From Nocardia vinacea NBRC 16497 (GTDB lineage: Bacteria > Actinomycetota > Actinomycetes > Mycobacteriales > Mycobacteriaceae), in assembly GCF_000308835.1 (NCBI RefSeq), contig NZ_BAGN01000079.1, positions 1 through 40,477 of the forward strand: 40,477 nucleotides of DNA. Reading direction: 5' to 3'. The translations under genes were made by a program, and so were the position numbers. This document shows positions 1 to 9,150 of the stretch, piece by piece; positions within the stretch are counted from its first letter, which is position 1; each line of letters starts with the position of its first letter. The notes under the pieces were generated by a model. It did no database searches. It saw nothing but the letters and a program-made list of their open reading frames with translations, and was not told where the DNA came from.

Positions 1-33
1 AAAACCAGAGCTCTACCACTGAGCTATACGCCC
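1..33 (-). tRNA. tRNA 5' half, cut by window edge (probably tRNA-Val, anticodon UAC)
   Basis: On the minus strand the bases fold as the start of a tRNA: a 7-base acceptor strand, then a D arm with GCTC/GAGC stems around an AGTGGTA loop, then the 5' strand of the anticodon stem (CTGGT) and loop bases TTT. The third T would be position 34, so the anticodon begins with U. Val (UAC) fits the acceptor and D-arm sequence and the position next to ahpE, but the anticodon itself lies outside the window, so the amino acid is an inference. Confidence 0.75.
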
Positions 34-65
34 GGGATCCGTCGGTGGGTGACCGACGGGCCGGT

Positions 66-545
66 CTAGGACTCTAGCGCGGCGAGCGCTTTCTCCCAAG
101 CCGCCTGGTCACGGGGCTCTCCGGGGCCGTTCATCTCGGCGAAGCGGATGACGCCGTCGCGGTCTACGACGAAGGTGCCGCGGTTGGGGTAGCCGGATTT
201 CTGGTTGAAGACGCCGAAGGACTGGGCGACGGCGCCGTGCGGCCAGAAGTCGGACAGCAGCGGGAAGACGTAGCCCTGTTCGGCGGCCCAGATCTTGTGG
301 GTGGGCGGCGGGCCGACCGAGATGGCGAGGATTTCCGCGGCGTCGTTCTGGAATTTGGGTAACTCGTCGCGGACCTTGCACAGCTCACCCTGGCAGATGC
401 CGGTGAAGGCAAGCGGATAGAACACGATCAGCACGTTTTTCTTGCCGCGGTAATCCGACAGCGTGACGTCCTGGTTGTTCTGATCCTTGAGTGTGAAATC
501 CGGCGCGAGCGTGCCGACTTCCAGCGGGCCGAGCTCGACTGGCAT
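66..545 (-). CDS. ahpE: AhpE-type one-cysteine peroxiredoxin
   Basis: This is a 159-aa cytosolic thiol peroxidase that reduces hydroperoxides and peroxynitrite. The thioredoxin-fold peroxiredoxin signature PLAFTGICQGELC is present, with the peroxidatic cysteine at residue 51 and a second cysteine at 56. The stretch GPPPTHKIWA and the ending RFAEMNGPGE closely resemble mycobacterial AhpE (Rv2238c), which is of nearly the same length. A longer reading frame extends upstream, but the ATG at 543-545 has a GGAGG ribosome site (549-553) and begins at the conserved N-terminus, so I chose it. It stands on the minus strand just downstream of the DUF3052 gene, as in mycobacteria. Family assignment is very secure; the exact peroxide substrate is inferred from the family. 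Confidence 0.95.
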   Translation of the reverse strand: MPVELGPLEVGTLAPDFTLKDQNNQDVTLSDYRGKKNVLIVFYPLAFTGICQGELCKVRDELPKFQNDAAEILAISVGPPPTHKIWAAEQGYVFPLLSDFWPHGAVAQSFGVFNQKSGYPNRGTFVVDRDGVIRFAEMNGPGEPRDQAAWEKALAALES

Positions 546-616
546 CACTGATCCTCCATCGTGTCGGGCTTCACCGGGCGGTGAAACACCGCCCGGCGAA
601 ACCATAGCGAAAGCGG

Positions 617-1039
617 TCAGCGCTGTTTCGAGGGTGCCTTGGGCTGCACGAGGCGGCTGCCGGACCAGGCACCGAGGCTGATCGCCGAGGTTTGCGTCAA
701 ACCCGCGGTGGGTGCCGCTTCGGCGATATCGCTCGGGTCGACATGACCAGGTTGCCCGGTCTTGGGGGTGAGCACCCAGATGAAGCCTTCGTCGGCCAGC
801 GGACTGATGACTTCCATCAGTTCATCCGCTAGATCGCCGTCGCCTTCTCGCCACCACAGCAGGACAGCGTCGACAACCTCGTCGGAGTCTTCGTCGACCA
901 TCTCCCCACCGCTGGCCTCTTCGACATCGGCCCGCAGGTCGTCGTCGGTGTCCTCGTCCCAGCCCAGCTCCTGGACAACCATGCCGTGTGTAATGCCAAG
1001 CTTCTGAGCGTAGTTCTGCGCGTCCGCCGCGGCGACCAC
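617..1039 (-). CDS. DUF3052 family conserved actinobacterial protein (Rv2239c-like)
   Basis: A 140-aa acidic soluble protein of the actinobacterial DUF3052 family, of unknown function. Recognisable blocks are AQNYAQKLGI near the start, a very acidic WDEDTDDDLRADVEEA segment, VVDAVLLWWREGDGDL, and WVLTPKTGQPGHV followed by a C-terminal SGSRLVQPK. The frame is open 45 codons further upstream to a GTG at 1172-1174. The GTG at 1037-1039 is preferred because it has a near-perfect GAGGAGG ribosome site 8 bases upstream and starts the conserved block with VAAAD, matching mycobacterial homologues. The acidic character and its conserved place between ahpE and aceE are features of the family; I cannot assign a role. 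Confidence 0.88.
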   Translation of the reverse strand: MVAAADAQNYAQKLGITHGMVVQELGWDEDTDDDLRADVEEASGGEMVDEDSDEVVDAVLLWWREGDGDLADELMEVISPLADEGFIWVLTPKTGQPGHVDPSDIAEAAPTAGLTQTSAISLGAWSGSRLVQPKAPSKQR

Positions 1040-1198
1040 GGTGGTGTCCTCCTCAACTCCAGACAATAGGTAGTTGCAAGCGAACATGGTTATCGCCTCG
1101 AGCGCAAGCTGATCGGACGAAATACCCATGGAATGTCGCGTGACAACCTCGTGTCGTTGGCCGATTTTCGCCACCGAACCCCGGTTCGTGGGACGAAT

Positions 1199-1756
1199 TC
1201 AGCGTTTCGGGCAGGCGTCCTTGACCGCATTGCGCGCGTCGTTGACCCGCTTACTCGCATCGTTGAGTGCGCCGACCGGGGCGGTGTAGGTCATCTTGCG
1301 GGTCTCGGCGGCGAGCTGTCGTGCGGCAGCGACGTATTCGGCGAACTTGGCCTGCAGGTCCGCGGGCAGCGCGCCGTTGGCGTTGTTCACCCCCGTCTCG
1401 ACCTTGGTCGCGGCGTCTTCGAGGGTTTTGGCGGCGGTATCGCGCTTGGCGTTGTAGTCAGCGGCATTCGCATCGTGGGCATCTACGAATTCGTTGTACT
1501 TCGAAACGCCGACACCTGTGGTTGTGGGGAATTGACCGCAGTTGTCGCTGATCGCCTGGGCCTGTGCCGCGGCCTTGCGCGATGAGGTCGCCGCCGCGGA
1601 GGAGGAGGCCGCCTCGGTCTTGTAGGCGGCTAGCTCCGACGCATTCGGATTGGCAACGCCGTCAACATGTTTCGCGCAACCCGCGATGGTCAGGCCGACC
1701 ACGACCGCCGTTGCCGCGCACACCGCTGCGAACCCGCGTGGGTCCAGCACCTTCAT
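1199..1756 (-). CDS. Putative secreted lipoprotein, Ala-rich, unknown function
   Basis: A 185-aa protein beginning with a signal peptide and a lipobox: a short basic start, a hydrophobic run (AVVVGLTIAGC) and a cysteine at about residue 27 that would be lipidated. The mature part is alanine-, lysine- and glutamate/aspartate-rich, with long predicted helices (roughly residues 40-75 and 95-170), and has no motif I recognise. The ATG at 1754-1756 has GGAGG three bases upstream (1759-1763). It is divergent from aceE across a 216-bp region and occupies the slot of Rv2240c in mycobacteria, but I do not claim orthology. Surface or periplasmic location is inferred from the lipobox. Confidence 0.8.
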   Translation of the reverse strand: MKVLDPRGFAAVCAATAVVVGLTIAGCAKHVDGVANPNASELAAYKTEAASSSAAATSSRKAAAQAQAISDNCGQFPTTTGVGVSKYNEFVDAHDANAADYNAKRDTAAKTLEDAATKVETGVNNANGALPADLQAKFAEYVAAARQLAAETRKMTYTAPVGALNDASKRVNDARNAVKDACPKR

Positions 1757-1972
1757 TGTCCTCCGTGCCTCTCTGTTTCACCGGCGGTCCTCGACTCACG
1801 TTCCCTGCGGAACCGTACTGCAGATACCCCTGACATGATGACCTGGGCCACATCTTCCGCAAGGATGGAGGTGCGCCCGAACCTTTCGTAAAACGGGTGG
1901 TCCGCCAACCAAGTGTGCCGCCCGGGGAAACAGACGCCTATCAGCTTGTCCACCCCTGTACGAGGAGCAGAT
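1757..1972. promoter_or_regulatory. Divergent intergenic region between lipoprotein gene and aceE
   Basis: This 216-bp region must hold the promoters of both divergent genes. Directly visible is the ribosome site GAGGAG at 1962-1967, five bases before the TTG used by aceE. No inverted repeat longer than a few bases and no confident -35/-10 pair was found. Confidence 0.4.
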
Positions 1973-4873
1973 TTGACCGACCTGATCCACTCTTCCGCGC
2001 CAGCGAAATCCGCCGGCACCGACTCCGCGCCGCGTGATCCGAACGGATCGCAGGTGCCGCCTACGGGCGGGCGGGTGCGGGTTATCCGCGAAGGGGTGGC
2101 GTCCTATCTACCGGACATCGACCCGGAGGAAACCTCCGAATGGCTCGAATCGTTCGATGACATGCTCGACCGGGAAGGTCCGGGCCGCGCGCGTTACCTC
2201 ATGCTCCGGCTGTTGGAACGCGCCGGAGAGCGTAGGGTCGCCATTCCATCCCTGACCTCCACCGACTACGTCAACACCATCCCCACCGAGAACGAGCCGT
2301 GGTTCCCCGGCGACGAAGAGGTGGAGCGGCGCTTCCGTGCCTGGATCCGCTGGAACGCGGCGATCATGGTGCACCGGGCGCAGCGTCCCGGTATCGGTGT
2401 CGGCGGCCATATCTCCACCTACGCGTCCTCGGCGGCGCTCTACGAGGTCGGCTTCAACCACTTCTTCCGCGGTAAGGACCATTCCGGCGGCGGCGATTCG
2501 ATCTTCATCCAGGGTCACGCCTCGCCCGGCATCTACGCCCGTGCATTCCTCGAGGGCCGGTTGAGCACCGACCGGATGGACGGTTTCCGGCAGGAGTACA
2601 GCCATGGCGGCCCGGGCCACGGTCTGCCGTCGTATCCGCATCCGCGGTTGATGAACGACTTCTGGGAGTTCCCGACGGTGTCCATGGGCCTGGGCCCGAT
2701 GAACGCCATCTACCAGGCGCGGTTCAATCACTACCTGCACGACCGTGGCATCAAGGACACCTCCGATCAGCATGTCTGGGCTTTCCTGGGCGACGGCGAG
2801 ATGGACGAGCCGGAATCGCGTGGACTGATCCAGGTTGCCGCCAACGAGGGGCTGGACAACCTGACCTTCGTGATCAACTGCAACCTGCAGCGTCTCGACG
2901 GCCCGGTGCGCGGTAACGGCAAGATCATCCAGGAACTGGAGTCGTTCTTCCGTGGTGCGGGCTGGAACGTCATCAAGGTCATCTGGGGCCGGGAGTGGGA
3001 CGCGCTGCTCGGCGCCGATCGCGACGGCGCGCTGGTGAACCTGATGAACACCACCGCTGACGGCGACTACCAGACCTACAAGGCCAATGACGGCGCCTAC
3101 GTCCGCGACCACTTCTTCGGTCGCGACCCGCGCACCAAGGCCCTGGTACAGGACCTCTCGGATCAAGAGATCTGGAACCTCAAGCGCGGCGGTCACGACT
3201 ACCGCAAGGTCTACGCCGCCTACGCGGCCGCGATGGCGCACAAGGGCCAGCCGACGGTGATCTTGGCCAAGACCATCAAGGGCTACACCCTCGGCAAGCA
3301 CTTCGAGGGCCGCAATGCCACGCACCAGATGAAGAAGCTGACCCTGCAGGATCTCAAGGACTTCCGTGACCTGCAGCGGATTCCGATCTCCGACGCCGAA
3401 CTGGAGAAGGATCCCTACCTGCCCCCGTACTACCACCCGGGCATGCAGGCGCGCGAAATCCAGTACATGCTCGATCGCCGCAAGGCGCTCGGCGGTTTCC
3501 TGCCCGAACGGCGCGCTGCGGCAAAGCCGCTGCAACTGCCCGGGGACGAGGCGTACAAGTCCGTGCGCAAGGGTTCCGGCAAACAGAACGTGGCAACCAC
3601 CATGGCTCTGGTTCGGCTCATGAAGGAGCTGCTGCGGGATAAGGAGATCGGCAAGCGGATCGTGCCGATCATTCCGGACGAGGCCCGTACCTTCGGTATG
3701 GACTCGTGGTTCCCTTCGTTGAAGATCTACAACCGCCTCGGGCAGTTGTACACATCCGTCGACGCGGAATTGATGCTTGCCTACAAAGAGAGTGCCGTCG
3801 GGCAGATTCTGCACGAGGGCATCAATGAGGCCGGATCGACCGCATCGTTCACCGCGGCGGGCACCTCGTACGCCACGCACGGCGAGCCGATGATCCCGCT
3901 GTACATCTTCTATTCGATGTTCGGCTTCCAGCGCACCGGCGACGGATTGTGGGCGGCGGCGGACCAATTGGCGCGCGGCTTCGTGCTCGGGGCAACTGCC
4001 GGGCGAACCACGCTGACCGGTGAGGGGCTGCAGCACAACGACGGCCACTCGCTGCTGCTGGCTTCGACCAACCCGGCCGTGGTCACCTACGATCCGGCGT
4101 TCTCCTTCGAGATCGCGCACATCGTGCGGGATGGTCTGCGTCGCATGTATGGCGGCGGCACACCGCAGCCCGGTCCCGGCGCACTGCCCGGCACGCATCC
4201 GCACGGATCCGCGGGCGGCTTCGGCGGCGAGGACATCTTCTACTACATCACCCTCTACAACGAGCCGTATGTACAGCCCGCCGAGCCCGACGATCTCGAT
4301 ATCGCCGGACTGCTCAAGGGCCTCTATCTGTACAAGCGGGGCGGCGAGGGCGATGTGCGCGCCCAGGTCCTGGTCTCGGGCGTCACGGTGCCCGACGGCG
4401 TGCGTGCCCAGGCGCTGCTCGCCGAGGAGTGGGGTGTGCAGGCCGATGTCTGGTCGGTGACGTCGTGGGGTGAGCTTCGCAAGGAGGCGCTCGACAAGGA
4501 GGTCGCTCAGCTGCGCAACCCGGGCACCGATGTGGGCGTTCCGTACGTCACCCAGGCGCTGGCCCGGGTCGAGGGGCCGTATGTGGCCGCGACGGATTGG
4601 ATGCGCGCGGTGCCGGATCAGGTGCGCAAGTGGGTGCCCGGCGACTTCACCACGCTCGGTACGGACGGTTTCGGCTTCTCCGATACCCGTCCTGCGGCGC
4701 GCCGCGTCTACAACGTCGACGCGCAGTCGATCGTGGTCGCGGCCCTGGCCGCACTCGGGCGCACCGGCAAGATCGATCCGGCCAAGGCCGTCGAGGCTGC
4801 GGCCAAATACCGCATCGATGATGTCGCCGCCGCGCCGAAGTCGGCGCCCGGCACCGAAGACGAACTCGCATAG
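1973..4873 (+). CDS. aceE: Pyruvate dehydrogenase E1 component, homodimeric type
   Basis: This 966-aa enzyme is the thiamine-diphosphate-dependent E1 of the pyruvate dehydrogenase complex, which decarboxylates pyruvate and acetylates the E2 lipoyl domain to give acetyl-CoA. The thiamine-diphosphate motif is visible as [10 protein letters not shown] followed by [15 protein letters not shown], and the N-terminal block [20 protein letters not shown] is highly conserved. Length fits the single-chain AceE family (about 890-930 aa) with a slightly longer, low-conservation N-terminus. The frame is open to an ATG at 1913, but the TTG at 1973 has a GAGGAG site five bases upstream, so I chose it. The next gene, a PucR-type regulator, follows after 11 bases, as in mycobacteria (Rv2241-Rv2242). 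Function is secure; start is moderately secure. Confidence 0.96.
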   Translation: MTDLIHSSAPAKSAGTDSAPRDPNGSQVPPTGGRVRVIREGVASYLPDIDPEETSEWLESFDDMLDREGPGRARYLMLRLLERAGERRVAIPSLTSTDYVNTIPTENEPWFPGDEEVERRFRAWIRWNAAIMVHRAQRPGIGVGGHISTYASSAALYEVGFNHFFRGKDHSGGGDSIFIQGHASPGIYARAFLEGRLSTDRMDGFRQEYSHGGPGHGLPSYPHPRLMNDFWEFPTVSMGLGPMNAIYQARFNHYLHDRGIKDTSDQHVWAFLGDGEMDEPESRGLIQVAANEGLDNLTFVINCNLQRLDGPVRGNGKIIQELESFFRGAGWNVIKVIWGREWDALLGADRDGALVNLMNTTADGDYQTYKANDGAYVRDHFFGRDPRTKALVQDLSDQEIWNLKRGGHDYRKVYAAYAAAMAHKGQPTVILAKTIKGYTLGKHFEGRNATHQMKKLTLQDLKDFRDLQRIPISDAELEKDPYLPPYYHPGMQAREIQYMLDRRKALGGFLPERRAAAKPLQLPGDEAYKSVRKGSGKQNVATTMALVRLMKELLRDKEIGKRIVPIIPDEARTFGMDSWFPSLKIYNRLGQLYTSVDAELMLAYKESAVGQILHEGINEAGSTASFTAAGTSYATHGEPMIPLYIFYSMFGFQRTGDGLWAAADQLARGFVLGATAGRTTLTGEGLQHNDGHSLLLASTNPAVVTYDPAFSFEIAHIVRDGLRRMYGGGTPQPGPGALPGTHPHGSAGGFGGEDIFYYITLYNEPYVQPAEPDDLDIAGLLKGLYLYKRGGEGDVRAQVLVSGVTVPDGVRAQALLAEEWGVQADVWSVTSWGELRKEALDKEVAQLRNPGTDVGVPYVTQALARVEGPYVAATDWMRAVPDQVRKWVPGDFTTLGTDGFGFSDTRPAARRVYNVDAQSIVVAALAALGRTGKIDPAKAVEAAAKYRIDDVAAAPKSAPGTEDELA

Positions 4874-4884
4874 CGGACGATTGG

Positions 4885-6219
4885 ATGGTGGAACGTAAAC
4901 CGCCGCGGCCGCGTCGGATCTCCGAAGGCTCCTCCGAGCATGAGGTGTATCTGCCGACGGGCGCGCTCTCCCCGAATCGGCAAACCCGTGACCCGCTGCC
5001 GGACACGCTGCTCAAACGCGTGAAGCAGTTCTCCGGACGCCTCTCCACCGAGGCGGTCGGGTCGATGCAGGATCGGTTGCCGTTCTTCGCCGATCTGGAC
5101 GCCGCGCAACGCGCCGGCGTGCAGATGCTGGTGCAGACCGCGGTGGTGAACTTCCTGGAATGGCTACAGGATCCCGATAGCGATATCCGGTTCAGCCTGG
5201 ACGCCTTCCAAGTGATCCCGCAGGATCTGGCGCGGCGGCTGACGCTGCGCCAGACCGTGGACATGGTCCGTGTGGCCATGGAGTTCTTCGAACAGTGGTT
5301 GCCGGCGCTCGCGCGCAACGACCGGCAGCTGGTCGCACTCACCGAGGCGGTGCTGCGCTACGGGCGTGAGCTCGGATTCGCCGCCGCCTCGGTGTACGCG
5401 AGTGCCGCGGAGTCCCGCGGCGCATGGGATACCCGCCTCGAGGCGCTGGTCGTGGACGCCGTCGTCCGCGGCGATACCGGTCCGGACATGCTGTCGCGGG
5501 CCGCGACGCTGAACTGGGACGCCACCGCACCGGCGACGGTGCTGGTCGGCACGCCGCCGGGGGACCAGGGCGTCTCGATGGTCGGCTCGGTGCACACGAT
5601 CGCCGCGCGGCACGGTCGCGCGGCGCTGGCCGTGGTTCAAGGTTCACGGTTGGTGATGGTGGTCAGCGGGAATCTGGGCGATACCTCGTATGCCTCCCCT
5701 TTTCTCGCGGATCTGCTGGTCGAGGTGTTCTCCGACGGTCCGGTGGTGATCGGACCGACCATGCGCACCCTGGGCGCGGCGCATGCCAGCGCGGTGGAGG
5801 CATTGGCCGGAATGGAGGCCGTCGTCGGCTGGCGCGGGGCCCCGCGACCGGTGCACGCTGCGGAATTGTTACCCGAGCGAGCTCTTTTGGGTGACCGGGC
5901 TGCAATCGACGCGTTGAACGAGTATCTTGTCCTACCGTTGGCCGCCGCCGGATCCGCGTTGGCCGACACTCTCGAGGCCTATCTGGATTGCGGTGGCGCG
6001 GTCGAGACGTGCGCGCGTCAGCTGTACGTTCATCCAAATACCGTTCGCTATCGCCTCAAGCGGATAGCGGAGATAACGGGCCGTGATCCGATGAATCCAC
6101 GGGATGCCTACGTGCTCCGGATCGCCGCCACAGTAGGTCGTTTGACACGAACCCGTAACGAATCGTCGACTCCTACCCCAGAAGTCACTCAATTCCCAGT
6201 GGGTCACGAGGGCATGTAA
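4885..6219 (+). CDS. PucR/CdaR-type transcriptional regulator, FasR-like (Rv2242 homologue)
   Basis: A 444-aa regulator. The C-terminus carries the PucR-type helix-turn-helix (about residues 370-415): YLDCGGAVETCARQLYVHPN, then TVRYRLKRIAEITGRD. The middle resembles the GGDEF-like degenerate domain of CdaR/PucR proteins. In Streptomyces coelicolor the related gene fasR lies upstream of fabD and activates the fatty acid synthesis operon; in M. tuberculosis Rv2242 sits in the same place. Here it lies between aceE and fabD, so control of FAS-II transcription is a reasonable inference. The start ATG follows aceE by 11 bases, suggesting cotranscription with it. The strong hairpin at 6257-6285 after its stop may end this transcript or serve as an operator. 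The ligand is unknown. Confidence 0.88.
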   Translation: MVERKPPRPRRISEGSSEHEVYLPTGALSPNRQTRDPLPDTLLKRVKQFSGRLSTEAVGSMQDRLPFFADLDAAQRAGVQMLVQTAVVNFLEWLQDPDSDIRFSLDAFQVIPQDLARRLTLRQTVDMVRVAMEFFEQWLPALARNDRQLVALTEAVLRYGRELGFAAASVYASAAESRGAWDTRLEALVVDAVVRGDTGPDMLSRAATLNWDATAPATVLVGTPPGDQGVSMVGSVHTIAARHGRAALAVVQGSRLVMVVSGNLGDTSYASPFLADLLVEVFSDGPVVIGPTMRTLGAAHASAVEALAGMEAVVGWRGAPRPVHAAELLPERALLGDRAAIDALNEYLVLPLAAAGSALADTLEAYLDCGGAVETCARQLYVHPNTVRYRLKRIAEITGRDPMNPRDAYVLRIAATVGRLTRTRNESSTPTPEVTQFPVGHEGM

Positions 6220-6256
6220 CGGATCCAGCGAAGCGGTCGATCGGGTCAACCCACAT

Positions 6257-6285
6257 GCGCTTTTGTGGGACCCCCACAAAAGCGC
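6257..6285. promoter_or_regulatory. 13-bp perfect inverted repeat before fabD (operator or terminator)
   Basis: GCGCTTTTGTGGG at 6257-6269 is repeated in perfect inverse at 6273-6285, with a 3-base centre. It sits 37 bases after the regulator's stop and 62 bases before the fabD start. There is no T-run after the right arm, which argues against a classical intrinsic terminator. Its place beside a FasR-like regulator makes an operator plausible. Confidence 0.65.
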
Positions 6286-6347
6286 TCCGCAAGGTTCATT
6301 CGCGTCGACATCACCTGCGGCGTACCTCACAGTGTTGTCTTAGAGGT

Positions 6348-7262
6348 GTGATCGCGTTGTTCGCCCCTGGACAGGGGTCCCAGACACCCGGCATGCTCGC
6401 GCCTTGGCTCGACCTTCCCGGCGCGACTGATCGCCTCGCCATCTGGTCCAAAGCCTCCGGCCTGGATCTGGTTCGGCTCGGCACCACCGCAACGGCGGAG
6501 GAGATCACCGATACTGCCGTTACCCAGCCGCTTGTCGTCGCTGCCGCACTGCTGGCCTTCGCGGAAATCGAGCCGGATGCACTTCCAGCCGATACCATTG
6601 TCGCCGGACATTCGGTCGGTGAACTCGCCGCCGCCGCGGTCGCCGGAGTAATCTCCGCCGACGATGCGGTGCGGCTGGCCGCCATCCGCGGTGCGGAGAT
6701 GGCCAAGGCATGCGCTCTCGAGCCGACCGGCATGTCCGCGGTGCTCGGTGGCGATGAGGCCGCCGTGCTCGCTCGGCTCGAAGAGCTCGAACTCGTCCCG
6801 GCCAACCGCAATGCCGCGGGTCAGATCGTGGCCGCTGGACGTTTGACTGCCCTGGCGGAACTCGCCGCCGATGCGCCCGAGAAGGCGCGGGTGCGTGCGC
6901 TGCCCGTCGCGGGTGCGTTCCACACCGCGTTCATGGCCCCGGCCCAGGACGCTGTGACGGACGCCATATCCAAGATCACGCCGAACGAGCCGACCAGGAC
7001 CCTGCTTTCGAACTTCGACGGCAAGCCGGTTACCTCCGGAGCCGATGCTGTCGCTAAGCTCGCGGCGCAGGTCACCCGGCCCGTCCGGTGGGATCTGTGC
7101 ACTGAGACCGTCCGACAGGCGGCGGTCTCGGCAGTGGCGGAGCTGCCGCCGGCGGGCACGCTCGTCGGCATCGCAAAAAGGGAACTGAAGGGCACGCCAA
7201 CACTGGCCCTGAAGACCCCCGAAGACCTCCCCGCGTTGGCCGGGCTCACCACTTCCGGCTAG
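6348..7262 (+). CDS. fabD: Malonyl-CoA:ACP transacylase
   Basis: A 304-aa enzyme that moves malonyl from CoA to AcpM, feeding FAS-II elongation. It has the N-terminal GQGSQTPGM motif, the nucleophile elbow GHSVGE (Ser89) and the catalytic His in AGAFHTAFM (His192). The end, PPAGTLVGIAKRELKG, is typical of mycobacterial FabD (Rv2243). The frame extends upstream to 6255, but the GTG at 6348 begins exactly at the conserved start (VIALFAPGQG), with an AGAGG stretch immediately before it. It is followed by acpM after 124 bases. Assignment is secure. Confidence 0.96.
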   Translation: MIALFAPGQGSQTPGMLAPWLDLPGATDRLAIWSKASGLDLVRLGTTATAEEITDTAVTQPLVVAAALLAFAEIEPDALPADTIVAGHSVGELAAAAVAGVISADDAVRLAAIRGAEMAKACALEPTGMSAVLGGDEAAVLARLEELELVPANRNAAGQIVAAGRLTALAELAADAPEKARVRALPVAGAFHTAFMAPAQDAVTDAISKITPNEPTRTLLSNFDGKPVTSGADAVAKLAAQVTRPVRWDLCTETVRQAAVSAVAELPPAGTLVGIAKRELKGTPTLALKTPEDLPALAGLTTSG

Positions 7263-7386
7263 CTTTCCCCCCGCGACCGTGTAACCCAATAACACGATCG
7301 TGACCGAGCGGACGGTAACCATCGGCTCGCTCGATTCGAAAAACAACAGTGAAGCCCTACAAAGTAGATAAGAAGGGAGCCACGAA
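7263..7386 (+). promoter_or_regulatory. fabD-acpM intergenic leader
   Basis: A 124-base spacer that is less GC-rich than its surroundings. It contains short inverted repeats (CGTGT/ACACG around 7278-7296, and CGAGCG/CGCTCG around 7306-7334) and ends in a GGGAG ribosome site ten bases before the acpM GTG. The unusual length for an operon spacer suggests either its own promoter for the abundant carrier protein or RNA processing; neither is proven by the sequence. Confidence 0.35.
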
Positions 7387-7686
7387 GTGGCCGCTCTGAC
7401 CCAGGAACAAATCGTCGAGGAACTCGGCAAGATCATCGAAGAGGTGACCGGTATCGAGCCCTCCGAGGTGACGATCGAGAAGTCCTTTGTCGATGACCTG
7501 GACATCGACTCGCTGTCCATGGTCGAGATCGCGGTTCAGACCGAGGACAAGTACGGCGTGAAGATCCCGGACGAGGATCTGGCCAGCCTGAAGACGGTCG
7601 GCGACGCTGTCGCCTACATCCAGAAGCTCGAGGCCGAGAACGCTGAGGCGGCCGCGGAGCTCAAGGCCAAGTTCGACGCCGAGTAG
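7387..7686 (+). CDS. acpM: Meromycolate-extension acyl carrier protein
   Basis: A 99-aa acidic acyl carrier protein. The phosphopantetheine attachment site [12 protein letters not shown] is present, with the modified serine at residue 42. Homology to mycobacterial AcpM (Rv2244) continues past the usual ACP end into a helix-rich tail ([17 protein letters not shown]), but the tail is about 15 residues shorter than in M. tuberculosis. Translation starts at a GTG with GGGAG ten bases upstream. It carries growing acyl chains between FabD, KasA and the reductases. It sits 10 bases before kasA, so the two are cotranscribed. Confidence 0.96.
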   Translation: MAALTQEQIVEELGKIIEEVTGIEPSEVTIEKSFVDDLDIDSLSMVEIAVQTEDKYGVKIPDEDLASLKTVGDAVAYIQKLEAENAEAAAELKAKFDAE

Positions 7687-7696
7687 GGCCGACACC

Positions 7697-8947
7697 GTGA
7701 CCACTCCTTCCACCTTGAACGGGAATTTCCCCAATGTCGTCGTCACGAGTATGGCGGCGACCACGTCGATCGCTGGTGATGTCGATGCGACGTGGAAGGG
7801 ACTCCTCAACGGCGAGAGCGGCATCGACGTTCTCGAGGACCCCTTCGTCGAGGAGTACGACCTTCCGGTCCGCATCGGCGGTCACCTGAAGGTCCGGCCA
7901 GAGACCCTGCTGAGCCGTGTCGAATGTCGGCGCATGGCCTACGTCGAGCAGCTCGCGACCGTACTCGGTCGTGAGGTCTGGCAGAACGCAGGCAGCCCCG
8001 AGGTCGACCCGGAGCGTCTGGGTGTGGCGATCGGTACCGGGCTCGGTGGTGGTGATGCGCTCATCGACTCGGTCGACAAGCTGAAGAACGGTGGCTATCG
8101 CAAGATTTCGCCGCTGGCTGTTCAGATGGTCATGCCGAATGGTCCGTCGGCCGTCGTCGGTCTCGAATTGAAGGCCAGGGCAGGAGTGGTCACTCCGGTC
8201 TCGGCATGCTCATCGGGCTCCGAGGCCATCGCCAATGCGTGGCGAATGATCGTCATGGGTGACGCCGATATAGTCGTCACCGGTGGCGTTGAGGGTTTCA
8301 TCGACGCGGTGCCGATTGCGGCATTCACCATGATGCGCGCGATGAGTACCCGCAATGACGACCCGAAGGGCGCCTCGCGTCCCTTCGACAAGGATCGCGA
8401 CGGTTTCGTCTTCGGCGAGGCCGGCGCGCTGATGGTCATCGAGACCGAGGAACACGCCAAGGCTCGTGGCGCGACGATCCACGCGCGCCTGCTCGGCGCC
8501 GGTATCACCTCCGATGGCTTCCACCTGGTCGCACCCGATCCCACAGGTGACGGTGCCGCCCGGGCGATGGCCAGGGCGATGCAGACCGCGGGTCTGACGC
8601 CCAAGGACATCACCCACATCAACGCGCACGCGACCGCTACCCCGATCGGCGACACCGCCGAGGCGAATGCGATCAACAAGGCCGTGGGCAACCACGCTTC
8701 GGTGTACGCGCCGAAGTCGGCACTCGGTCACTCGATCGGCGCCGTCGGTGCGCTCGAATCGGTGCTCACCGTGCTCAGCATCCGCGACGGCATCGTCCCG
8801 CCGACGCTGAACCTGGAGAACCAGGATCCGGAGATCGATCTGGATGTGGTGCACGGCGAGGCCCGCCGTCAGGAGATCGAGTACGCCATCAACAACTCGT
8901 TCGGTTTCGGTGGGCACAACGTCGCGCTCGCCTTCGGTCGGGCGTAG
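7697..8947 (+). CDS. kasA: Beta-ketoacyl-ACP synthase of FAS-II (KasA)
   Basis: A 416-aa condensing enzyme that elongates acyl-AcpM with malonyl-AcpM in meromycolate synthesis. The catalytic triad falls at the same residue numbers as in M. tuberculosis KasA: Cys171 (SACSSGSEA), His311 ([11 protein letters not shown]) and His345 ([12 protein letters not shown]), with Lys340. Length also matches (416 aa). The GTG start at 7697 lies 10 bases after acpM. In mycobacteria a paralogue, kasB, follows directly; here the next gene is accD6 after a structured 203-base gap, so KasA is the only elongating synthase in this operon. It would be the thiolactomycin target. Confidence 0.96.
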   Translation: MTTPSTLNGNFPNVVVTSMAATTSIAGDVDATWKGLLNGESGIDVLEDPFVEEYDLPVRIGGHLKVRPETLLSRVECRRMAYVEQLATVLGREVWQNAGSPEVDPERLGVAIGTGLGGGDALIDSVDKLKNGGYRKISPLAVQMVMPNGPSAVVGLELKARAGVVTPVSACSSGSEAIANAWRMIVMGDADIVVTGGVEGFIDAVPIAAFTMMRAMSTRNDDPKGASRPFDKDRDGFVFGEAGALMVIETEEHAKARGATIHARLLGAGITSDGFHLVAPDPTGDGAARAMARAMQTAGLTPKDITHINAHATATPIGDTAEANAINKAVGNHASVYAPKSALGHSIGAVGALESVLTVLSIRDGIVPPTLNLENQDPEIDLDVVHGEARRQEIEYAINNSFGFGGHNVALAFGRA

Positions 8948-8964
8948 CCGCTCGATAACCGATT

Positions 8965-9031
8965 CAGTCTGTGCGGAGCCCCTACACGGTTACGCAAGCT
9001 GCCGCCTCCGCGGGCTTGACCGCACAGACTG
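8965..9031 (+). terminator. Large hairpin after kasA (12 bp + 5 bp stems)
   Basis: CAGTCTGTGCGG at 8965-8976 pairs perfectly with 9020-9031; inside it AGCCC (8977-8981) pairs with GGGCT (9012-9016), leaving a 3-base bulge. It begins 18 bases after the kasA stop. No T-run follows, so it is either a Rho-independent terminator of the actinobacterial no-U type or an RNA-stabilising or regulatory structure. Confidence 0.55.
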
Positions 9032-9050
9032 GCTGACTGCACAACGATCG

Positions 9051-9092
9051 CCGGTGGGGTCGACCGATGCCAAAGTCGGTCGACCCCACCGG
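9051..9092 (+). terminator. 17-bp perfect inverted repeat before accD6
   Basis: CCGGTGGGGTCGACCGA at 9051-9067 is inverted perfectly at 9076-9092 around an 8-base loop. This is the strongest hairpin in the window. It lies 59 bases before accD6 and 20 bases after the previous hairpin. A terminator separating kasA from an independent accD6 promoter is the simplest reading; an operator is possible. A third small hairpin (GCCGC-GGTA-GCGGC, 9108-9121) follows. Confidence 0.6.
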
Positions 9093-9150
9093 TGTTCGAC
9101 ATACGCAGCCGCGGTAGCGGCGCACTTCCTTGAGGTGAGGAGAAAACGCG

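Noticed and set aside
1753..2019. 88-codon minus-strand frame across the lipoprotein-aceE gap
   Set aside because: The translation looks somewhat protein-like, but third-position GC is clearly lower than in real genes here, there is no ribosome site, and it overlaps the starts of both neighbours.
2108..4204. 698-codon open frame on the minus strand opposite aceE
   Set aside because: It is the reverse-frame shadow of a highly biased GC-rich gene: the plus strand gives a complete AceE with all motifs, and the antisense product has no recognisable domain and is rich in Arg, Val and His as expected from mirrored codons.
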